DNA of 36,758 nt from Pseudomonadota bacterium (lineage in GTDB: Bacteria > Pseudomonadota > Alphaproteobacteria > Rhizobiales > Beijerinckiaceae). The notes under the pieces were generated by a model. That model was not told where the DNA came from. It saw only the letters and a list, made by a program, of their open reading frames with translations, and did not search any database. Positions 33,346 through 36,758 of the stretch are shown here, piece by piece. The stretch's first letter is position 1, and the number at the start of each line of letters is the position of its first letter. The DNA lies in contig JAKAJL010000035.1 of NCBI GenBank assembly GCA_021813805.1, forward strand, positions 1 through 36,758. The letters run 5' to 3'. A program made the position numbers and the translations under genes.

Positions 33346-34128
33346 TTATTTCACGTAGGAGAAGCCGGCCGCCGCCAGTTCGGGCAAGGTGCCGACGATG
33401 CCGGGCGTCAGGACGCAGCCGGGAATGATGTGGTTGGTCAGTTCAGCCGCCATGGCCTCGTGCGACAGCTTGTCGGGATTGACGCCGGCCTTGATCAGCT
33501 TCTCCGAAACTTCCCACATCGTGTTGTGGCAGGCGAGAAACACCACGCCGCGGCGCATCAGCGCCGGGATCGAGACGTTGTGCGAGGAATACACGCCGTC
33601 GCTCTGCTGGAAATCCTTGGGATCGGCGGAAGCGCCGGGCTGTTCGGCGATGAATGTGTTTTTCGCGAATTTGTCGCCGGTCAGCTTGGCGAGCTGATAT
33701 TTGTCCCACATCGCCTGATCGAGCAGAGCGAGATGGGCGACGCCATGGGTGGCCGAGACAAGAAAAAAGTTGGGATGCCGAAAACTGAACACCTGGGTGT
33801 TGAGCGCATTGCGCATGCCGTTGAGCCAGGGGCTCGCGATGTCGGTGTTGTCCCAGACCTGCCGCGGCGAACCGCGATAGGCGAGAATGGCGTCGAGCGC
33901 CTCGTGATCCCAATCGTTCCTGTCGGCGAGAATCATCGGGACGGTCTTGAAATCGCGGCGGCGCGGGGCCTTTTCGAGCATGGCGGCAAGCTCCGTTAGC
34001 GTGCCGGAACCCTCGGGAAGGACCATCTTTGGCGCCTCCGCCCTCGCGCCTTCGCTGGCGAGACTGGCGGCGAGGCCAAAGCCCATCGCCAAGATGGCGT
34101 CCCTGCGTCCGATAACACGGTCAGTCAT
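33346..34128 (-). CDS. secreted DsrE-like protein with twin-arginine-like signal
   Basis: A 260-residue protein with GGGAGGAATC before the ATG. The N terminus (MTDRVIGRRDAILAMGFGLA, then ASLASEGARA) has paired arginines and a cleavable hydrophobic segment, a weak Tat-type signal. The C-terminal part (GVVFLACHNTMWEVSEKLI, then AAELTNHIIPGCVLTPGIVG) resembles the DsrE/DsrF fold, with Cys200 in the position where DsrE proteins carry their active cysteine. Cys238 is the other visible cysteine. An exported sulfurtransferase or sulfur-binding protein is inferred. It is the first gene of a run with the solute-binding protein and the YeeE/YedE pair. Confidence 0.7.
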   Translation of the reverse strand: MTDRVIGRRDAILAMGFGLAASLASEGARAEAPKMVLPEGSGTLTELAAMLEKAPRRRDFKTVPMILADRNDWDHEALDAILAYRGSPRQVWDNTDIASPWLNGMRNALNTQVFSFRHPNFFLVSATHGVAHLALLDQAMWDKYQLAKLTGDKFAKNTFIAEQPGASADPKDFQQSDGVYSSHNVSIPALMRRGVVFLACHNTMWEVSEKLIKAGVNPDKLSHEAMAAELTNHIIPGCVLTPGIVGTLPELAAAGFSYVK

Positions 34129-34496
34129 GATTCCTCCCGTTGAGATTCGTGTCTGGATATTGGCCTTCGAGGCTTCGCCCTTCGATCTCCGTTCGAACGT
34201 CCTCGCCGCCAGACCGCGCCGGCTCTCGCGCCCGCGGGGCGCTAAATATCATCACATTCGCATATTTTCATTCGTTTAGCCGATGTCAAGACGACAAGCG
34301 CAAAGCCGAATCCGCCTCCGCTTCCTTGCGGACGCTTGGCCGCCTTGATCACCGCTGGCACGGCAAGCCGTCAAAAATGTCGGCCAGCGAGCCCGCGGTC
34401 TCGCGGCGGCCAGTTCTTCGACCCGCCGTTGCGCTTCTCAAGCCGCCGATGACGAGCCCATGGCATGACTGGCGGCCAGCCGTTGCAATGGAACGG
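34129..34496. other. 368-base gap with promoter for the secreted DsrE-like gene
   Basis: No gene is convincing here; plus-strand frames have high Arg/Ser/Pro content and no family likeness. The part nearest 34128 should hold the promoter of the minus-strand operon. An AT-rich island at about 34242-34280 stands out in the GC-rich surroundings and contains the motif listed at 34256-34274. The right-hand half (34290-34496) contains only weak GC inverted repeats. Confidence 0.5.
34256..34274. promoter_or_regulatory. candidate sulfur-regulon motif upstream of the secreted DsrE-like operon
   Basis: ATTCGCATATTTTCATTCG matches ATTCTCATATTCGCATTTT (36009-36027) at 15 of 19 positions. Both lie in AT-rich spots in front of sulfur genes. 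It could be an ArsR-family (SqrR/BigR-like) operator or a shared promoter element. No regulator gene of that type is in the window. Confidence 0.35.
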
Positions 34497-34715
34497 TCAT
34501 TTTCGGCCCTTTTGTCCCGCCGCCCAGTCGAGCATCATCTGTCCCCACTTTTCCGCGGTTTCATCGTCGATCTCGAGAATCGTGTAGCGCGCGCCCTCGC
34601 GGATCGTGAGGCGCAGCAGGGCCATGCCGCTTCCATAGTCGATTTCGTCGAGCTTGATCCGACGGCGATAGGGCGCCTCGATCTCGCCGATCTCCCTTTT
34701 CGGCGCCGTCGTCAT
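34497..34715 (-). CDS. small acidic/basic protein of unknown function
   Basis: A 72-residue soluble protein from the ATG at 34715 (MTTAPKREIGEIEAPYRRRI), which overlaps the stop of the upstream small gene by 4 bases (ATGA). The sequence EIEAPYRRRIKLDEIDYGSG followed by LLRLTIREGARYTILEIDDETA suggests a small beta-rich domain with a C-terminal helix. It has no cysteine and no signal. I do not recognise a function. Its place between the dioxygenase/dsrA region and the sulfur-transport genes suggests a role in sulfur metabolism. A 5' extension to 34766 is unlikely because it would overlap the neighbour. Confidence 0.7.
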   Translation of the reverse strand: MTTAPKREIGEIEAPYRRRIKLDEIDYGSGMALLRLTIREGARYTILEIDDETAEKWGQMMLDWAAGQKGRK

Positions 34716-34912
34716 CGGCGGGGGCTCTCGGCAGCGTAGAAAGCTTGCTCCAGCCTGAGCTCCCATTTGTTGGGCGTGTCAGGGTATTCCGGCTTGATGT
34801 CCATATAGAGATGGATTTCGCCGTCGCGCGCGGCCTCGACAACCTTCTGTTCAAGCTCGGTGAAACTGGTCATTTCTGGATGGGAGATAATGATTTCGCT
34901 GATTCGCGCCAT
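34712..34912 (-). CDS. small protein of unknown function, coupled to the next gene
   Basis: A 66-residue soluble protein with AGGAGGAAGCC before its ATG. MARISEIIISHPEMTSFTEL is followed by a helical stretch and IHLYMDIKPEYPDTPNKWELRL. It has no cysteine, signal or membrane segment. The 4-base overlap with the following gene indicates that the two products are made in equal amounts and may form a complex. Function unknown. The gene is on the minus strand between the TauD-like dioxygenase and the secreted DsrE-like gene. Confidence 0.7.
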   Translation of the reverse strand: MARISEIIISHPEMTSFTELEQKVVEAARDGEIHLYMDIKPEYPDTPNKWELRLEQAFYAAESPRR

Positions 34913-34921
34913 GGCTTCCTC

Positions 34922-34990
34922 CTAGAGCACAATCCCAAAAAGCCGCAGACTTTTTGGATAGGATTATGCGTTAAAAAACAAAATGTTATG
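34922..34990. repeat. palindromic intergenic repeat of Rhizobiales type
   Basis: Between the dioxygenase gene and the small genes lies TAGAGCACAATCC, then CCAAAAAG (34934-34941), a 7-base loop, CTTTTTGG (34949-34956), ATAGGATTATGCGTTAAA and an A-rich end. This architecture (AGAGCA-, a hairpin, a second GATTATGC-like arm, TTAAAA) matches the abundant short palindromic repeats scattered through Rhizobiales genomes. It could also act as a terminator for the dioxygenase gene. Confidence 0.6.
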
Positions 34991-35025
34991 GCGATATCTC
35001 CGATTCAACGTGAACGGACTTCCCT

Positions 35026-35991
35026 TTAGTTCCGGTTGATTCGGTTGTTGAACCTGATTCGGCACAGGCTCCGATGGCTGTCGCCATGATCTTCGAAGGC
35101 CGAACGGTCATGCAGGACATTATTGCACAAAAGTCCTTGCCCCGGTGCAAGTTTGAGCCGCCGCGTCAGCGGCTCCGCCTCGATCAGGGCGAGCAGTTTG
35201 TCGGCCGCCGCGCGGGTTTCCGCGTCGCGCCAGACGACATTTCTCTTCCGCGCGGTGTATCGCATGACGAGTGCGCCGGCGTCGTCGAGGAAAAAGACCG
35301 GTCCGGCGTTGGCGGCGCGAAAACGCCCGGAATCATCGGTCGCCTCGGGAATGGTCATCGCCTCGGGATGAATCAGCAGGCGAAGCGCCGACTCGTCCGC
35401 GTCCCGCAAACGAAGATAGGCCAGTTCGTGATCCAGGAGGCGATTCTCTCCGCCATCCGACGCGGCGGCCGCGCAATGGAGAATCATGCCGCGCACGCAA
35501 TTGTCCGGGCCATGATAGTTGTAATAGCCATCGGTGTGCCAGGCGATTCGCAGAGTGGTGTAAGGGATATAGCCAACGCGTCCGCCGCCATGCGCGACTT
35601 CGATCCGAACCACGCCATTGTCGTTCGCCGACCGGTGGTCTTCGCGCGCGTGCAAGCCGAAGGTCCCGGTGAAGGCCAGAAGCCATTGGTCGAGAGCATT
35701 GGCGTCAGACGGGGCGCTGCGCCATTCATAAAGCGCGTAATTGGTCGCGGCCACCTGGTCCAGAAGCGCTGCGCGCTCGGAATCGGAGATCTCGCGAGGG
35801 TCCTCGATGGGGGTCGGCGCGAAGGCCATGGCCGACTCAGCCCGAAAAAGCTTGACTTGTCGCCAGCGGCGCCAAGAATTCCCGTCTCCAAGGGAGAAAA
35901 CCGCTGGACTCCAGGCGCTCCGTCTCGCCTCTGCTCCCGCGTAAGCGTCTGATTCAATGCTTTTTTCATCCCACATTGGAAAATTTGCCAT
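35026..35991 (-). CDS. TauD/TfdA-type Fe(II)/2-oxoglutarate dioxygenase
   Basis: A 321-residue cytoplasmic protein. The iron-binding facial triad is visible as His152 and Asp154 (IAWHTDGYYNYH) and His294 (NVLHDRSAF). MRYTARKRNVVWRD near 245 may supply the arginine that binds the co-substrate. It resembles gamma-butyrobetaine hydroxylase/TauD-type enzymes. The family hydroxylates small acids, including sulfonates such as taurine to release sulfite. Its place divergent from dsrA hints at a sulfur substrate, but this is inference. No clear ribosome site is seen at 35991, so the start could be downstream (35976 or about 35829). Confidence 0.8.
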   Translation of the reverse strand: MANFPMWDEKSIESDAYAGAEARRSAWSPAVFSLGDGNSWRRWRQVKLFRAESAMAFAPTPIEDPREISDSERAALLDQVAATNYALYEWRSAPSDANALDQWLLAFTGTFGLHAREDHRSANDNGVVRIEVAHGGGRVGYIPYTTLRIAWHTDGYYNYHGPDNCVRGMILHCAAAASDGGENRLLDHELAYLRLRDADESALRLLIHPEAMTIPEATDDSGRFRAANAGPVFFLDDAGALVMRYTARKRNVVWRDAETRAAADKLLALIEAEPLTRRLKLAPGQGLLCNNVLHDRSAFEDHGDSHRSLCRIRFNNRINRN

Positions 35992-36008
35992 TTTGTTGCA
36001 GACAACCT

Positions 36009-36030
36009 ATTCTCATATTCGCATTTTCTG
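36009..36030. promoter_or_regulatory. candidate sulfur-regulon motif in the tauD-dsrA gap
   Basis: ATTCTCATATTCGCATTTTC lies 18 bases before the dioxygenase start and about 113 before dsrA. It resembles the motif at 34256-34274 (15 of 19) and the one at 29055-29069 (12 of 15, over the shared part). A shared operator for divergent sulfur genes is plausible but not shown. Confidence 0.35.
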
Positions 36031-36139
36031 TTATGATCGCAAGAACTAATGAAAACGAGCGGCCAAATTGGGCAAGCCCGGTTTGGCCACCTGTTAAATA
36101 ACCGTGACGGCGAAATTCGCCGATCCAGGGAGGTATGTA

Positions 36140-36758
36140 ATGTCGCAAGACGATTCCATTCGCACGGAAGGCAAGGGCGCGCCCGCGTCAATTCACCCCA
36201 CGCCGATGCTGGACCAGCTCGAGAGCGGGCCGTGGCCGAGCTTTGTCACGGGTTTGAAGCGTCTGCGCGACAACGCCGACGCGACTTATGCGCCGATGAT
36301 GAACGACCTTCTCGGTCAGCTCGAGCATTCCTATGAAGAGCGGATGGGCTTCTGGAAGGGCGGCACGATCTCGGTCGTCGGCTACGGCGGCGGCGTCATT
36401 CCCCGCTTCTCGGAAGTGGGCTCCAAGTACCCGGCCTCCAAGGAGTTCCACACCCTCCGTATCCAGCCGCCGGCCGGCATGCATTACGACACCGACGTGC
36501 TGCGCCAGATGTGCGACGTGTGGGAGAAATATGGTTCGGGCCTGATCGCTTTCCATGGCCAGTCCGGCGACATCATGTTCCAGGGCTGCTCGAGCGAGAA
36601 CGTCCAGCCGGCCTTCGACGAGCTGAACGAGATGGGCTTCGACCTCGGCGGCGCCGGCCCGGCGCTGCGCACCTCGATGTCCTGCGTCGGCCATGCGCGC
36701 TGCGAAATGTCCTGCTATGACGAGGTCAAGGCGCATCGCGAGGTGATCAACGAATTCC
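36140..36758 (+). CDS. dsrA: dissimilatory sulfite reductase alpha subunit, 5' part only
   Basis: The frame is open from ATG at 36140 (GGGAGG upstream) to the right edge, giving 206 of the usual 400 or so residues. The DsrA N terminus is clear: ESGPWPSFVTGLKRL, LEHSYEERMGFWKGGTISVV and GYGGGVIPRFSEVG. SGLIAFHGQSGDIMFQGCSS follows. The siroheme/[4Fe-4S] motif SMSCVGHARCEMSCYDE begins near residue 181. The enzyme interconverts sulfite and sulfide-level sulfur in the cytoplasm. Adjacent sqr, tusA and dsrE2 point to the oxidative (reverse) type used by sulfur oxidisers. Later parts, including the second cysteine motif and ferredoxin domain, are outside the window. Confidence 0.95.
   Translation, partial: MSQDDSIRTEGKGAPASIHPTPMLDQLESGPWPSFVTGLKRLRDNADATYAPMMNDLLGQLEHSYEERMGFWKGGTISVVGYGGGVIPRFSEVGSKYPASKEFHTLRIQPPAGMHYDTDVLRQMCDVWEKYGSGLIAFHGQSGDIMFQGCSSENVQPAFDELNEMGFDLGGAGPALRTSMSCVGHARCEMSCYDEVKAHREVINEF

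Noticed and set aside
34300-34739. Plus-strand frame 34140-34739 in the gap and over the small genes
   Set aside because: Composition is typical of a shadow frame, there is no ribosome site, and it runs opposite two small genes that have good ribosome sites and an overlap.

Overview
This is a GC-rich window with Alphaproteobacterial gene families and neighbourhoods, most likely from the Hyphomicrobiales (Rhizobiales). The signs are a Ti-type TraA relaxase with TraC/TraD, a DUF1178 protein, an NDUFAF5-type methyltransferase and a Rhizobiales-style palindromic intergenic repeat. I cannot fix the genus. The metabolism suggested is that of a sulfur-oxidising bacterium, possibly an autotroph or phototroph, with a complete glycolate salvage route.

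Region 1 (about 1-8021) is accessory DNA. A cut-off alpha/beta hydrolase (1-1212) is followed by a small conserved protein and a stretch of gene debris (1688-2295). A mobilisation module follows: traD and traC on the minus strand, a candidate oriT at 2982-3032, and a full-length relaxase-helicase on the plus strand. An AlpA-like regulator and a P4-type integrase then lead up to a tRNA-Leu(CAA) gene, whose 3' end faces the integrase. This looks like one end of an integrative mobilisable element. No mating-pair genes and no second attachment site are visible.

Region 2 (8192-14999) looks like ordinary chromosome: a DedA/YqaA-type membrane protein, DsbB, a methyltransferase, ComF, glutaredoxin 3, a DUF1178 protein, a patatin-like phospholipase, a DsbA-like thioredoxin-fold protein, a DUF2892 membrane protein, a glycine-zipper protein and a cyclophilin-like protein. 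Three of these (DsbB, glutaredoxin, DsbA-like) handle thiols.

Region 3 (15031-26788) is a glycolate/glyoxylate operon. An IclR-family regulator is transcribed away from gcl-hyi-glxR-glycerate kinase-glycolate permease-glcD-glcE-glcF. Together they could import glycolate, oxidise it to glyoxylate, condense glyoxylate to tartronate semialdehyde, reduce this to glycerate and phosphorylate it to 2-phosphoglycerate. Related palindromes in the intergenic region are candidate operators.

Region 4 (26890-36758) is a sulfur-oxidation locus. On the minus strand lie a TauD-like dioxygenase, two small overlapping unknown genes, a secreted DsrE-like protein, a solute-binding protein, two half-size YeeE/YedE membrane proteins, a pentahaem TsdBA-like fusion cytochrome, a sulfide:quinone oxidoreductase, DsrE2 and TusA. 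On the plus strand dsrA begins at 36140 and runs off the end. With sqr, tusA, dsrE2 and a thiosulfate-dehydrogenase-like cytochrome beside it, DsrA is probably the oxidative (reverse) type. The binding protein, split YeeE/YedE pair, secreted DsrE-like protein and fused cytochrome form the least familiar unit here, and may capture, transport or oxidise reduced sulfur outside the cytoplasm.
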